The notes under the pieces are model-generated. The model was not told the DNA's origin. It searched no databases and worked only from the letters and a program-made list of their open reading frames with translations. This document shows, in pieces, positions 17,069 through 29,888 of a stretch of DNA of 64,000 bases. The first letter of the stretch is position 1. Each line of letters starts with the position of its first letter. This DNA is from Mesorhizobium sp. LSJC280B00 (lineage in GTDB: Bacteria > Pseudomonadota > Alphaproteobacteria > Rhizobiales > Rhizobiaceae). Position numbers and translations under genes: made by a program. The stretch covers positions 112,672-176,671 of the forward strand of contig NZ_AYVL01000014.1 in assembly GCF_000502835.1 (NCBI RefSeq), given 5' to 3'.

Positions 17069-18574
17069 CTACTCGGTCTTGACTGGCGCCGTCGTCATCT
17101 GGTCGCCCATTGCCTTGAGATCGGCGGGCTCGCCTTCCTTCGATTTCTCCGGCACCTTGAACACCTGCCCCGGCCAGATGCGGTTCGGATTGCTGATCTG
17201 GTCCTGGTTGGCGAGATAGATGGTCGAGTAGCGCATGCCCTGGCCATAGACCCGCCGCGAAATCCGCCACAGCGTGTCATGGCGGCGGATGATGACTGCG
17301 CCATCGGCATGTTCGAGCTTTGGCGCCACGGTCTCGGGAGTTTCGCCCGGAGGCGTTGCGACAGCCATTTCGGCCGGGGCCTCGGTTGTAGGAGTGGGGG
17401 CAGTTGCGGGCGTTTCGGCGGCCGTTGCCGGTGCGGCTTCGGTCGCCGGAGCATTCGGCTCGGCTTGTTTTACCACGGCAGGCTTCTGCTCGGCCGGCGC
17501 CACGGCCGCAACCGCCTCACCAGGCTCGCGCTCGAACGGCACAGCCGCACGGGCCACCACCGTCACGCCGTCGGCGTCGAGCGCATCGACGTGGATGGTG
17601 TAGGTGCCGACCGGGATGTCGCGTGTCGCTTCGACCAGGAAGTGGCGGTCGGGCGAGGTCTTCGCGTCACCGAGCAGGATATCGTTGGCATAGGCACGCA
17701 CCTTGCGGCCGGGATCGGCGAGGCCGGCAACGAAAATCTTGTTGCCGTCGATTTCGACAGCTTCGACGACGATCTTCGGCTCCACCGCGGGAGTAGCGGG
17801 CGCTGCCGGTGTGGCGGGTGCTGCCGGAGCCGGCGCGGCTTCAACAGCGGCCGGCGCGGCAGGAGCAGGCGCTGCTGGAACATCAGCCGCCGGGGCGGCT
17901 GGCGCCGGCGCTGCGGCAGCCGGCAATTCGGTGCCGGTGGCGGGTGGCTGAACGGCCGCCTGTTCGCCGACAGGCGGCGAGGCGTCAGATTTCGCCTGAG
18001 GGGCCGGAATAGTGAGCAGTTCGGACGGCTTGCCCGGCTCCTCGACCATTGCCAGCACCTGGCCGGTGGAATTCTGGGGGATCGAAACGACGGCGGTCTG
18101 CGCCGAGGCGGTCACGACATTGCCAGCCGTAGAGCGCAGCGTGATCGTATAGTTGCCGGGCTTCAGCGGATCGTCGAGAATAATGGCAAAGGCGCCGTCA
18201 GGGCCGGCGACCGTCGAGCCGAGCACAGCCGAACCGTTGAGAATCTCGACCTTGGCGTTGGGCGCCGAATTGCCGGCGACGACGATCGAGCCGTTGCTTT
18301 CGACGCGCACGATGTCGAAGGTCGGCACGATTGCACCTGCTGCGGCCGGCGCCGCGGGCGCTGCGGCATCGGTGGACGCGGCGGGCGCAGGCGGCAGCCG
18401 GCCCTCGGTCGCCGGAGCGGCCGGTTTCGAAGCCGGCGGCGTCAGCGCCGCGACCTCCGCAGGCCGGGTAGAATTGAGATACGGGTCGAGCGCGCCCGAT
18501 ACATAGGCGGTTCCCGCCGCGGCGACAGAGCCGCCAGCCGCGAACAAAAACGCCTTCAATGGATTAATTGCCAT
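17069..18574 (-). CDS. LysM domain envelope protein with Ig-like repeats
   Basis: A 501-residue protein. An N-terminal hydrophobic anchor (residues 3-22) is followed by long Pro/Ala-rich linkers separating two small beta-rich modules of the Ig-like 'meaning-of-the-sequence-unknown' type. A C-terminal LysM peptidoglycan-binding domain starts at DTLWRISRRVYG. It probably sits in the periplasm bound to peptidoglycan. ATG 18574 is preferred because GGGG/AGGG precedes it. The upstream ATG at 18595 lacks such a site. The linkers make its opposite strand look coding. Confidence 0.85.
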   Translation of the reverse strand: MAINPLKAFLFAAGGSVAAAGTAYVSGALDPYLNSTRPAEVAALTPPASKPAAPATEGRLPPAPAASTDAAAPAAPAAAGAIVPTFDIVRVESNGSIVVAGNSAPNAKVEILNGSAVLGSTVAGPDGAFAIILDDPLKPGNYTITLRSTAGNVVTASAQTAVVSIPQNSTGQVLAMVEEPGKPSELLTIPAPQAKSDASPPVGEQAAVQPPATGTELPAAAAPAPAAPAADVPAAPAPAAPAAVEAAPAPAAPATPAAPATPAVEPKIVVEAVEIDGNKIFVAGLADPGRKVRAYANDILLGDAKTSPDRHFLVEATRDIPVGTYTIHVDALDADGVTVVARAAVPFEREPGEAVAAVAPAEQKPAVVKQAEPNAPATEAAPATAAETPATAPTPTTEAPAEMAVATPPGETPETVAPKLEHADGAVIIRRHDTLWRISRRVYGQGMRYSTIYLANQDQISNPNRIWPGQVFKVPEKSKEGEPADLKAMGDQMTTAPVKTE

Positions 18575-18688
18575 GTTTCCCTGCCCCTTAGCCACCTAAT
18601 TTCGGTCTAGCCTGTTTTACCAAAGCCGACAAGAAAAAGCCCGCCCCAGGGCTTGACCATGCCAATAGTCCCTATCACCAATCATAAC

Positions 18689-19300
18689 ATGAACACGATT
18701 CGATCTGTCTGCGTCTATTGCGGCTCGTCCCCGGGCCGAGATGAGACCTATATCAAGGCCGGACACCTGCTTGGCCGCTCGATCGCCAAGTCCGGCCTGC
18801 GTCTGATTTATGGCGGCGGCACTAAAGGGATCATGGGTGCCGTCGCTGAAGGGGCATTAAAGGCCGGTGGCAAGGTAACCGGCATAATTCCACGTTTTCT
18901 GATCAACCGGGAGGCGACCGAAACCGCGCTTAACCGGCTCGACGAGCTCGTCATCACCGACAACATGCACCAGCGCAAGCACAGGATGTTCGAGAAATCT
19001 GACGCCTTTGTGGCGTTGCCCGGCGGCATCGGCACCGTCGAGGAGATCGTCGAGATCATGACTTGGGCACAGCTCGGCCATCACCGCAAGCCGATCGTCT
19101 TCGGCAACGTCGGCGGGTTCTGGGATCCGATGCTGGCGTTACTCGACCACATGGCAACGGAGGGCTTCATCCACACGGCGCAACGGGTCAAGCCGCTGGT
19201 GGTCGAGGATCCGGAAGCAATCGTCGCCGCTATCATGGTGGCAGGATCCTCCGTCGATGCACCGACGGAGGGCGTGCAGTCGGTGATTGATAAGATGTAG
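18689..19300 (+). CDS. LOG family protein (TIGR00730)
   Basis: A 203-residue Rossmann protein with the LOG signature PGGIGTVEE at residues 111-119 and the nucleotide-binding segment IYGGGTKGIMG. LOG proteins are cytokinin riboside 5'-monophosphate phosphoribohydrolases or related nucleotide glycosidases. They were once misannotated as lysine decarboxylases. The ATG at 18689 fits homologues (MNTIRSVCVYCGSSPG). The stop codon lies one base before a heptamer repeat array. Confidence 0.9.
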   Translation: MNTIRSVCVYCGSSPGRDETYIKAGHLLGRSIAKSGLRLIYGGGTKGIMGAVAEGALKAGGKVTGIIPRFLINREATETALNRLDELVITDNMHQRKHRMFEKSDAFVALPGGIGTVEEIVEIMTWAQLGHHRKPIVFGNVGGFWDPMLALLDHMATEGFIHTAQRVKPLVVEDPEAIVAAIMVAGSSVDAPTEGVQSVIDKM

Positions 19301-19301
19301 A

Positions 19302-19399
19302 GTGAATGGTGAATGGTGAATGGTGAATGGTGAATGGTGAATGGTGAAGTAGAAGACTTTCCAAACCGGCGCCTGTCTATTCACTATTCACTATTCACT
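19302..19399. repeat. Inverted heptamer array (locus 1)
   Basis: The left arm is six exact tandem copies of GTGAATG (19302-19343) plus a partial seventh. The right arm, about 28 bases later, is three copies of ATTCACT type (19378-19398), the reverse complement of GTGAATA. The arms could form a long imperfect stem. Each heptamer contains TGA, and 7 is not a multiple of 3, so the array places stops in all three frames. It lies between the convergent LOG and LysR genes, whose stops touch it. Confidence 0.85.
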
Positions 19400-20282
19400 C
19401 CTTCCCTACTGCCTTCCTCAAGTCTCCGATGACCGCACGCTTATCCTGACGCCGCCAGGCGAGATGGATCGAGACGGTGCGTTCGAACCACGGCAGATCG
19501 CGAAACACGATCTGAGGCGGGGCGGCACTCCGCAGGCTGGCCTGCACCGTCGCCAGCCCAAGCCCGGCGCTGACCAAGCCCAACGACGTCAACGGATCGG
19601 TCGTCTCATAGGCTATGTCGGGCAGGAAACCGGCCTTCGCACAGGCGGCGAGAAATTGGCTGCGGTTGGTGTCGTCAGGCTGGCGCACCACCGTTATCCA
19701 GGTACGGCCGTCCAGTTGCTGCGGCAGTATCTCCGCGATTTCTGCCAATGGATCGCCTTCCGGCATCGCCAGAACCAGCGGCTCGCGCATGATGAGCATG
19801 GCGACGATGTCGGGATCATCGGCAGAAGGAGGCGTGTAGACAAGGCCCAGATCGAGCGATCGTTCGCGCAGCGCTTCGATCTGGGCGGCGGAACGCTGAC
19901 CCTTCAGTTGAAGATGAAATTCGGGCCGGTCGCGGCGAAACTGGCGCAGCATCCGAGCGACAAGCCCGGCATGGACCGCACCTTCCACATAACCGATGGC
20001 GAGACGGCCGACCGTACCGCTGGCGAGATTGCGGCCGAGCTCCTCCAGCCGTCTTGCATGGGCCAGCAGCGCACGCGCCTCGGCAAGAAAAGCGCGGCCC
20101 TCGGCATTGAGATGAACACGCTGCCTCGCCCTCTCGAACAGTGCGACGCCCAGCTGCTCCTCCAGCTGAATGATCTGACGGCTGAGCGGCGACTGCGAGA
20201 TGTGCAGCAATTCGGCGGCACGCCCGACGTTGCCGGTTTCGGCCACCGTGATGAAATAGCGGAGCTGGCGCAGGTCGAACAT
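19395..20282 (-). CDS. LysR family transcriptional regulator (BenM/CatM-like)
   Basis: A 295-residue LTTR with [23 protein letters not shown] and a full effector domain. The N-terminal [10 protein letters not shown] start is typical of the BenM/CatM/CynR branch. A TTG six codons upstream (20300) is an alternative start. The TGA stop is the first repeat unit of the heptamer array. It is divergent from a small muconolactone-isomerase/YciI-like gene 117 bp away, the probable target. Confidence 0.9.
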   Translation of the reverse strand: MFDLRQLRYFITVAETGNVGRAAELLHISQSPLSRQIIQLEEQLGVALFERARQRVHLNAEGRAFLAEARALLAHARRLEELGRNLASGTVGRLAIGYVEGAVHAGLVARMLRQFRRDRPEFHLQLKGQRSAAQIEALRERSLDLGLVYTPPSADDPDIVAMLIMREPLVLAMPEGDPLAEIAEILPQQLDGRTWITVVRQPDDTNRSQFLAACAKAGFLPDIAYETTDPLTSLGLVSAGLGLATVQASLRSAAPPQIVFRDLPWFERTVSIHLAWRRQDKRAVIGDLRKAVGKE

Positions 20283-20399
20283 TGTTGCTTCGATGCTCAA
20301 GTCCCGTGAGGTCTCAAATTTAGCCTAATCAGTCTTGGACTGTCTGGCCAGCAGAAGCGAATATTTCCGCATTCCAACGGCCAACATCAGGAGATTCCG

Positions 20400-20690
20400 A
20401 TGCAGTTCTTTGCCCTTCTTGCGCGCAACACCGAAAAGTTCACCGACGCCGATTTCGCGCCGCTGCTGCCTGGCGAGGCCGAGCAGCGCCGCACGCTCTA
20501 TGCCGAAGGCGCCATGCGTCAGGTGTGGAATCGGGGCGACATTCCCGGCAGCGGCATGATGTTCGAAGCCGGCAGCGATGCCGATGTGCGCCACCATCTT
20601 GCAACTTTACCGCTGGTCAAGGCCGGCATGATGGATATTGCCGCCATCGTGCCGCTGCAGCCATATCCCGGCTTCGGGCCGAAGCGCTGA
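20400..20690 (+). CDS. YciI/muconolactone isomerase-like protein
   Basis: A 96-residue dimeric alpha-beta-barrel type protein, with QFFALLARNTEKF at the start and a C-terminal IAAIVPLQPYPGFGP. It fits the YciI superfamily, which is structurally close to muconolactone isomerase. A YciI His-Asp pair is not obvious, so the reaction is uncertain. CAGGAG lies 6-11 bases before the ATG. The divergent BenM-like LysR gene suggests a role in aromatic compound handling, which is inference only. Confidence 0.75.
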   Translation: MQFFALLARNTEKFTDADFAPLLPGEAEQRRTLYAEGAMRQVWNRGDIPGSGMMFEAGSDADVRHHLATLPLVKAGMMDIAAIVPLQPYPGFGPKR

Positions 20691-20705
20691 GCGCTCGTGA
20701 AAGAC

Positions 20706-20744
20706 GCGGCTGCCGGCATTAAGACCGGCCAGCCGCCTTTCTTC
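20706..20744 (+). terminator. Candidate intrinsic terminator
   Basis: An imperfect GC-rich stem, GCGGCTGCCGG pairing with CCGGCCAGCCGC around CATTAAGA, is followed by CTTTCTTCGTT. It lies 15 bases after the YciI-like stop codon and just before the convergent rarD stop. The T-run is interrupted, so strength is uncertain. Confidence 0.45.
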
Positions 20745-20745
20745 G

Positions 20746-21678
20746 TTACGCGGCTCGAGCTGATGCGGAAACGGTCTTGCGCGCCGAAGAAAACATCGAC
20801 CAGGAGTACATCGCCAGTGCCGCCCAGATCAGCCCGAAGGCTATGGCCTGAACACTGCCGAAGGGTTCGCCGAAAATCAGCACCGCGATCAAAAAGACGA
20901 TCGTCGGCGCGATATATTGCATGATGCCGATGGTGGAGAGGCGCAGCAGCCTGGCTCCGAACGCAAACAACAGCAGCGGCACGGCGGTGACCGGACCGCA
21001 GCCGATCAGCAAGGCGGTGTCGTTCAGCGAGCTGGAGACGAAATGATCCTGTCCTGTGGCGATCAGGAAGATGATGTAGCCGAGTGCCGGCACCGACAGC
21101 AGCAGCACTTCAAGCAGGAAGCCCTGGCTCGGGCCGATTGGCAGCGTCTTGCGGAAGAAGCCATAGGCGGCAAAGGAAAAGGCTAGCACCAGCGACACCC
21201 AGGGCAGTTTGCCGGCGTCGATGGTCAGCACCGCGACCGCGATTGCCGCCAGCACCACCGCCGCGATCTGCAGGCGGTCGAGCCGCTCGCCGAGGAGCAG
21301 CGCGCCGACAACGACGCTGACCAGCGGGTTGATGTAGTAGCCGAGCGCGGTCTCGATGGTGCGGTCGACCGCGATCGCCCAGACATAGATGCCCCAGTTG
21401 ACCGAGATCAGCGCCGCCGTCAGCACCGCCATCGAAATGATGCGCGGCGAACGAACTGCCGCTTTGAAATCGGCAGTGCGACCAGCCCAGACCAGGACAG
21501 CGGCCGCGATCGGCACCGACCAGACGATGCGGTGGGCGATGACTTCGGCCAGCGGCAGATGCGCGACAGCCTTCATGTAGAAGGGCAGCAGCCCCCAAAG
21601 CAGGTAGGCGCCGAGCGCCAGCAGGAAGCCGCGACGAGCTTTGGTGTCGGCCTCGATGTGAAGTGCTTGGGTAGTCAT
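20746..21678 (-). CDS. rarD: EamA family transporter RarD
   Basis: A 310-residue ten-helix transporter of the RarD subgroup. Family hallmarks are RGFLLALGAYLLWGLLPFY at residues 15-33, HRIVWS in helix 2, and the interior NWGIYVWAI. RarD proteins are DMT-superfamily permeases named from a chloramphenicol-sensitive phenotype, and their true substrate is unknown. The gene stands alone on the minus strand. Its 5' gap to the cimA operon is short. Confidence 0.92.
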   Translation of the reverse strand: MTTQALHIEADTKARRGFLLALGAYLLWGLLPFYMKAVAHLPLAEVIAHRIVWSVPIAAAVLVWAGRTADFKAAVRSPRIISMAVLTAALISVNWGIYVWAIAVDRTIETALGYYINPLVSVVVGALLLGERLDRLQIAAVVLAAIAVAVLTIDAGKLPWVSLVLAFSFAAYGFFRKTLPIGPSQGFLLEVLLLSVPALGYIIFLIATGQDHFVSSSLNDTALLIGCGPVTAVPLLLFAFGARLLRLSTIGIMQYIAPTIVFLIAVLIFGEPFGSVQAIAFGLIWAALAMYSWSMFSSARKTVSASARAA

Positions 21679-21761
21679 GGCCCAAGGCTATGCGCCAGCG
21701 GCTTGCCCAAAACCATCGCAAATTGCTGATGGATCAATGGAGTCTTGCTGATGGTTCAACG

Positions 21762-24806
<3,045 letters not shown>

Positions 24807-24810
<4 letters not shown>

Positions 24811-25298
24811 GATTTTTCCTCCGGCGGCCATTGTTCGGTGTCGTGGTCGGGATGTTGGTAGGAGACGAGATCGGCGAGATAGGAGGCCGACGAGACGTCG
24901 GCCATCGTTTCCTCACCTGGCAATTCGTGGACGTGATCCACGTACGGGAGCTTGGCTTCGACACCCCATTGGATGGTCGGGGCGATCTCCTCGGGGTGGT
25001 CGAATGTGGCGATGGCGAGGGCCACCCCGTCGGGCGCTTCGAAGGTCAGCGGCGTGCCGCATTCGGCGCAGAAACCGCGCAAAGCCGCGTTGGACGAGCG
25101 GAAGCGTTTGGGCTCACCGCGCGTCCAGTCCAGCCTTGCGCCGCGCACCGAGACCAGCGGCAGGTAGAAATTGCCGCTCGCCTTCTGGCACATGCGGCAA
25201 TGGCATACGGAAGCATCACCGAGAGCTCCTTCGACGCGGAAGCGCACCGCGCCGCACTGGCAGCCGCCTGTATAGACCGGTCTGTTGTCGAGGCTCAT
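24807..25298 (-). CDS. GFA family zinc protein (second of a tandem pair)
   Basis: A 163-residue paralogue of the downstream GFA gene, with the same CQCGAVRF, CHCRMCQ and CAECGTPL zinc motifs. The pair is probably a tandem duplication, since the genes overlap by ATGA. It lies six bases after the VOC gene in the cysS operon. The conserved tail QHPDHDTE also occurs in the partner (QHPDHETA). Confidence 0.88.
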
Positions 25299-25304
25299 CG
25301 CGCA

Positions 25305-25691
25305 CTACTCCGGGGCATGGCAAACCGCCTCGACATTGTTGCCGTCGGGATCGAAAACAAAGGCGCCATAATAGTTCGGATGGTAGTGCGGGCGCAGGCC
25401 CGGCCCGCCATTGTCCTTGCCGCCGGCGGCAATCGCCGCGGCGTGAAAGGCATCGACCTCGGCGCGGCTGCGAGCGGTGAAGGCGACATGCTGATGATCC
25501 TTCGGCTTGTCCTTGCCGGCATGCAGCCAAAACACCGGCCGGTCGCGGCCGTAGCCGCCGACCTTGGCGCCGCCGGTATATTCCTGCGGCACCATGTAAA
25601 GCAGCGAGGCGCCGAGCGGCGCTATCGCCCTGTCGTAAAAAGCCTTCGACGCGTCGAAATCCGAAACGGTGATGCCGAGATGATCGATCAT
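25305..25691 (-). CDS. VOC family protein (glyoxalase-like)
   Basis: A 128-residue single VOC domain of two beta-alpha-beta-beta-beta modules. It starts [20 protein letters not shown] and ends with [15 protein letters not shown], which carries the metal-ligand Glu of the fold. The substrate is unknown. The start overlaps the cysS stop by ATGA. Confidence 0.85.
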   Translation of the reverse strand: MIDHLGITVSDFDASKAFYDRAIAPLGASLLYMVPQEYTGGAKVGGYGRDRPVFWLHAGKDKPKDHQHVAFTARSRAEVDAFHAAAIAAGGKDNGGPGLRPHYHPNYYGAFVFDPDGNNVEAVCHAPE

Positions 25692-27157
25692 CTTTTTACC
25701 TCCCAGGTGGTGATGCGTTCGCCGGTGACGGGGTCCTTGCCGTCCTTCAACTGGATGCCTTGCGTCAGCAACTCGTCGCGGATGCGGTCGGCCTCGGCCC
25801 AGTTCTTGGCGGCGATCAGCGCGAGGCGTTTGGCGATCGCCTTGGCAATGGCGTCTTCATCCACCTTGGCTGTTGCGATGTCGAAGCCGAGGAACAGAAG
25901 CGATGCCTTCAGTGAAGCGGCAGCATCGTTGTCTTCGGCGGCTGCGTTGCCGCTACCTGCGTTGAAATCAACAGCATCACCAGCCAACTGCGTCAGCAAC
26001 TGGAATGCGGCATAGGTGGCAAGGTCATCCGACAGCGCTTCGATCACATCCGCCGGCACCGGCTTTGCCGTCGGCGGCGCCAGATCGGCCGCCCGCTTCC
26101 ATTTGCGCAGCGTATTCTCCGCCTCTTCCAGCTTGCGCACGGAAAAGTCGATCGGCTCGCGATAGTGCGTCATCAGCATCGCCAGCCTGAGCACCTCGCC
26201 CGGCCATTTGCGGCCGCCAAAGGTATCCGTTTCCAGCAATTCGGTGATCGAATAGAAATTGCCCAGGCTCTTGGACATCTTCTGGCCCTCGACCTGCAGG
26301 AAACCGTTGTGCATCCAAATCTTGGCCATCGTTTCGGTGCCGTGGGCGCAACGCGATTGCGCGATCTCGTTCTCGTGGTGCGGAAAGATCAGGTCGATAC
26401 CACCGCCATGGATGTCGAACACCTCGCCGAGATAGGCGGCCGACATCGCCGAGCACTCGATGTGCCAGCCGGGCCGACCCCTGCCCCACGGGCTGTCCCA
26501 GCCCGGTTCCTCGGGCGAAGACAATTTCCACAGTACGAAATCCTGCGGGTTCTTCTTGTGCGAATCAACGGCGACGCGGGCGCCGGCCTGCTGCTCGTCG
26601 AGATTGCGCTTCGACAACTGCCCGTAGTCCGGCATGGAAGCGGTGTCGAACAGGACTTCTCCAGCCGCGACATAGGCATGGCCGCGTTCGATCAAGCGTT
26701 GAATCAAGAAGATCATGTCGACCTTGCCGTCGGGCCTGGGCTCGACGAACTCGGTGGCGCGCGGCTCGACCGTCGGTTCCAGGCAACCGAGCGCCGCAAC
26801 GTCCTTGTGGAACTGACCGGCGGTCTTTTCGGTGACCCGCCTGATCGCTTCGTTCAGCGACAGCTTGCCAGAGGCAATCTCGCCGCCGAAATCGCGCAGT
26901 GCGCGGGCGTTGATCTTGTCGTCGACGTCCGTAATGTTGCGCACGTAAGTGACGTGCGCTTGCCCGTAGAGATGGCGCAGCAAACGGAACAGCACGTCGA
27001 AGACGATCACCGGCCGCGCATTGCCGATATGGGCGAAGTCGTAGACCGTCGGGCCGCAGACATACATGCGCACGTTGCGCGGATCGATCGGGAAGAAATC
27101 GTCCTTGCTCCGCGTTAGCGTATTGTAGAGGCGCAGGCTCTTCGATGCGTCAGACAT
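25688..27157 (-). CDS. cysS: Cysteinyl-tRNA synthetase
   Basis: A 489-residue class I synthetase. The HIGN motif is at 43-46, the zinc ligand Cys34 is in YVCGPTVYD, and KMSKS is at 293-297. It charges tRNA-Cys. It is the first gene of a six-gene leftward operon, cysS-VOC-GFA-GFA-pip-cimA, in which most junctions overlap. Confidence 0.97.
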   Translation of the reverse strand: MSDASKSLRLYNTLTRSKDDFFPIDPRNVRMYVCGPTVYDFAHIGNARPVIVFDVLFRLLRHLYGQAHVTYVRNITDVDDKINARALRDFGGEIASGKLSLNEAIRRVTEKTAGQFHKDVAALGCLEPTVEPRATEFVEPRPDGKVDMIFLIQRLIERGHAYVAAGEVLFDTASMPDYGQLSKRNLDEQQAGARVAVDSHKKNPQDFVLWKLSSPEEPGWDSPWGRGRPGWHIECSAMSAAYLGEVFDIHGGGIDLIFPHHENEIAQSRCAHGTETMAKIWMHNGFLQVEGQKMSKSLGNFYSITELLETDTFGGRKWPGEVLRLAMLMTHYREPIDFSVRKLEEAENTLRKWKRAADLAPPTAKPVPADVIEALSDDLATYAAFQLLTQLAGDAVDFNAGSGNAAAEDNDAAASLKASLLFLGFDIATAKVDEDAIAKAIAKRLALIAAKNWAEADRIRDELLTQGIQLKDGKDPVTGERITTWEVKR

Positions 27158-27571
27158 ACGTGCGTTCCCGGTGCGTTACTTTGGCATGATCTTTTGGGAT
27201 CGTGCTCTGGATGGAGTCGGTTACGCCGAGGCGCAAATCGGGGTCCAGCCTGCTGGCCGGGGCGTTTGTCCAATCTGGGAGGAGATGAGGCGAAAACGTC
27301 CAGGACCAGCGCGAGGCTAGCCGATAATGCAAATGCCACAAATGGCGAAAGACGTTTTCATGGCCGGCTTTATCGCCTTGCCCGGTGTTGCCGTCAAGTC
27401 GCTACCTTCGCCAAAAATATCGTTGGCTCACAGGAATTGAGCCACTGAAACATTTTATTAAACAGGTCGGCACTGTGATGAAACATTCGCCGGCTAGATC
27501 AGCAAGCGTCACGATTTGGTCGGATTCGGCCAGCAAACGCAGACACGAAGACGTTACCAGGGAAGAGAACA
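27158..27571. other. Intergenic region upstream of cysS
   Basis: About 410 bases between the cysS start and a small rightward gene. It should hold the promoters of both. The A/T content rises at 27320-27480. No convincing gene, repeat or RNA structure was found. Confidence 0.5.
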
Positions 27572-27721
27572 ATGCCTAAGCAAGAATCCAACCGCGCCAA
27601 GCAACCGGCGCTCGCCAGCCACTACCGGGCGATCGGCCCGGCAGCAATCGTCGCAGCTCTTCTGCACACCGCGAAGAAGAAGAAGCCGGCGCAGAAGATC
27701 GTTTCGCCGCGCGCTGCCTGA
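27572..27721 (+). CDS. Small basic protein, 49 residues
   Basis: A 49-residue frame, MPKQESNRAKQPALASHYRA onward, with a hydrophobic middle (AIGPAAIVAALLHTA) and a lysine-rich stretch KKKKPAQK near the end. AGGGAAGAG lies 5-13 bases upstream of the ATG. Composition and ribosome site look genuine. I have a vague memory of similar short proteins in rhizobia. Function unknown. Confidence 0.6.
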   Translation: MPKQESNRAKQPALASHYRAIGPAAIVAALLHTAKKKKPAQKIVSPRAA

Positions 27722-27777
27722 GAATGCCGTCGGGAAGGTTGAGGCGCTCACGGCGCACCCAGCAATAGTAGCTTTTG

Positions 27778-28539
27778 CTAAAATAAATTCATCTGACTGT
27801 CGTTCGCGCCGGACTTCTGGCGCCTGACCTTCTTAGGCTCAGGCTCGACGACGCCCTTCTCCTGAATCTCCGGCCCGGTATTGGCGACCTTGTTGACGAG
27901 GTCGGAAACCGGGATCGCTTCGAAGAAATCGGGCTGGGCGGGTCTCAGCAGATGGGCCACATCGCGCGGCTCGAGCGTGCTGCAATCCAGCCAGCGCGCG
28001 AAATCTTCGGGATGGATCACCACCGGGATGCGGTCGTGGATATGGGCAGTATCGGCATTGGCGTGGGCGGTCAGAATGGCGCCGGTGTCCATTTCCGAGC
28101 CGCCCGGCTCGGCATAGGTCTCAATCAGCCCGGCGAAGGCGACAAGCCCGCCACGCCTTGGCCGCACCCAATAGGGCTGCCCTCTTCTGCCACCGGTTTG
28201 GTGCCATTCGTAGAATCCCGAAGCCGGTACCAGGGCGCGGCGATGGCGCATGGCAGCGCGAAACGACGCCTTTTCCGAAGCCCCCTCAGAACGCGCGTTG
28301 AACAGCAGCGGGAAGTTACGCGTATCCTTGACCCAGGCCGGGATCAGGCCCCAGCGCACCAGCATCGAGCGGCGGTCGGGCAGGTTCGAGCCCGGCGCCT
28401 GCGGCAATCCGGCGAGCGCCATCAGCACCGGCTGCGTCGGCGCGATGTTGTAGCGGGCCGGAAACTCCTCAAGTTCCGCCAGGCTGAGAAAGGCGGCGGT
28501 CTGGTCCGGAGTGGCGGTCAAGGCAAAGCGTCCGCACAT
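27778..28539 (-). CDS. SRAP domain protein (SOS response-associated, YedK/HMCES family)
   Basis: A 253-residue SRAP protein that forms thiazolidine crosslinks with abasic sites in single-stranded DNA to protect them. The catalytic Cys2 is in MCGRFALT, which fixes the start at 28539. The active-site Glu is in PASGFYEW and the His in HDRIPVVI. Asn and Arg lie in NARSEG. A longer upstream frame would hide Cys2 and is rejected. The tail is charged and ends MNLF. Confidence 0.92.
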   Translation of the reverse strand: MCGRFALTATPDQTAAFLSLAELEEFPARYNIAPTQPVLMALAGLPQAPGSNLPDRRSMLVRWGLIPAWVKDTRNFPLLFNARSEGASEKASFRAAMRHRRALVPASGFYEWHQTGGRRGQPYWVRPRRGGLVAFAGLIETYAEPGGSEMDTGAILTAHANADTAHIHDRIPVVIHPEDFARWLDCSTLEPRDVAHLLRPAQPDFFEAIPVSDLVNKVANTGPEIQEKGVVEPEPKKVRRQKSGANDSQMNLF

Positions 28540-28662
28540 GAATTCAGCTCTCGAATTGGTGGCATGTGAAAGTGGCCATGGAACCCGCCTTTCGCAACCG
28601 CTAAAGCTGTTCGCCGACGGCCGGTCCACAACGGGCTATGCCAATCGAGCGATCCGAAGCCC

Positions 28663-29088
28663 ATGGAAGCACGCAAGATCATTCCGGCAGTCTCGGTCTG
28701 CGTCGTGCGCGAGAACACGGTGCTGCTGGTCAAGCGGGCCAGGCCGCCCTCGCAAGGCCTCCATGCCTTTCCCGGCGGCAAGGTCGAAGCCGGCGAGACG
28801 CTGGAACAGGCAGCACGGCGCGAATTGCTGGAAGAGACCGGATTGCAGGCGCGCAGCTATCGGCCGCTGCGGGAAATCCACATCGACGGCAGCGGCGACG
28901 GGCATCCGGTCGACTACTGGCTGACGGTGTTTGGGGCCGATTATGCTGGCGGCGAGGCGGTGGCCAGCGACGACGCCGAGACCGCGGCTTTCTATACGCT
29001 GGCCGAAATGACAGCGATGCCGCTCGCCGATGCGGTGTTTGAAATTGCGGACGATCTACTCGGTCCCAACAAAGACGGCGGGACCTGA
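28663..29088 (+). CDS. NUDIX hydrolase
   Basis: A 141-residue Nudix protein with a perfect box (GX5EX7REUXEEXGU) from Gly39 to Leu61, and the [11 protein letters not shown] lead. It hydrolyses a nucleoside diphosphate linked to another moiety, and the exact substrate is not readable. The gene is divergent from the SRAP gene by 123 bp, so both may share a control region. Confidence 0.9.
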   Translation: MEARKIIPAVSVCVVRENTVLLVKRARPPSQGLHAFPGGKVEAGETLEQAARRELLEETGLQARSYRPLREIHIDGSGDGHPVDYWLTVFGADYAGGEAVASDDAETAAFYTLAEMTAMPLADAVFEIADDLLGPNKDGGT

Positions 29089-29136
29089 GCCAGAGAATCG
29101 CCTTGCAGGCGACAAATTGTTTCAGCACAAGGACTC

Positions 29137-29514
29137 ATGAGCCGCACGTCTTCGTTTCTCGCCGCATGCCTCGCCGTCAGTGTGGTTGTCGGTGCGCGCC
29201 CGGCGATTGCCGCCGAAGCACCGTTCGAGCCCGGGCTGATGCGGCTGGCGGAAGTGCTCGGCTCGCTGCATTTCCTGCGTAATCTGTGTGGCGAGAAGGG
29301 CGATCGGTGGCGAGCCGAGATGGAAAAACTGATCGCATCGGAAAATCCGAACCCGGAGCGGCGCGCCCGCTTCATCGCCAGCTTCAACCGCGGCTACCGG
29401 TCGTTCGGCGGTACTTATACGCAATGCACCGCCTCGGCGACGGAAGCCATCAGCCGCTACATGAAGGAAGGCGAGACGCTGTCTCGCGACATCGCTTCGC
29501 GCTACGGAAACTGA
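29137..29514 (+). CDS. TIGR02301 family secreted protein
   Basis: A 125-residue protein with a signal peptide (residues 1-26, cleavage near AIAAEA). The body has LMRLAEVLGSLHFLRNLCGE and ARFIASFNRGYRSFGGTY, hallmarks of this alphaproteobacterial family of unknown function. Two cysteines (in NLCGE and TQCTA) could form a disulfide in the periplasm. It follows the Nudix gene in the same direction. Confidence 0.82.
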   Translation: MSRTSSFLAACLAVSVVVGARPAIAAEAPFEPGLMRLAEVLGSLHFLRNLCGEKGDRWRAEMEKLIASENPNPERRARFIASFNRGYRSFGGTYTQCTASATEAISRYMKEGETLSRDIASRYGN

Positions 29515-29888
29515 CGACGGCAGCTGCCGTTCCGGCAAACCGGCATCAACCGCCGGCGCTGTGGGCGGCGGACGCGTTCGACACTTCTCCGCTTGCCTCG
29601 GGTGAGGTCTTGGTGCAAACCTGATGTTGCACTTTTGCAACTATGTTAACGAAACGTTAGCGCGCGAATGTGAAATTAACTCAAACTGAAGGTTTCCGTC
29701 CCCTTGGCCGGCCTAATCGGCTAAGTTTGAATCGGATCGGACGCAGGTTTGCTGGACGCGACGGAATTTGTAGAAGACGACCAAAAAAATGTCGTATTTA
29801 CAAATACTTACTGCGCCTGCGTGTAAAAGGGACAACTCAAGCTTGATCCCTGTCCAACGGATCACCGCTTGAAAGGGTGGAAATCGCA
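29515..29888. other. Intergenic region, AT-richer
   Basis: About 370 bases upstream of an 85-codon unknown gene, lower in GC than the surroundings. It contains a short GTATTT-ac-AAATAC dyad near 29794. It probably contains a promoter. No gene, repeat family or clear RNA structure was seen. Confidence 0.4.

Noticed and set aside
17279-18610. Long plus-strand open frame (443 codons) opposite the LysM protein
   Set aside because: It is a Gly/Arg-rich mirror of the Pro/Ala linkers of the LysM gene.
18637-18654. AAGCCC/GGGCTT hairpin with T-rich flank on the minus strand upstream of the LysM gene
   Set aside because: It lies before, not after, the leftward gene. The stem is only six bp, so a terminator call is not supported.
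19302-19399. Possible CRISPR array
   Set aside because: The 7-bp units have no spacers and are far too short for CRISPR repeats.
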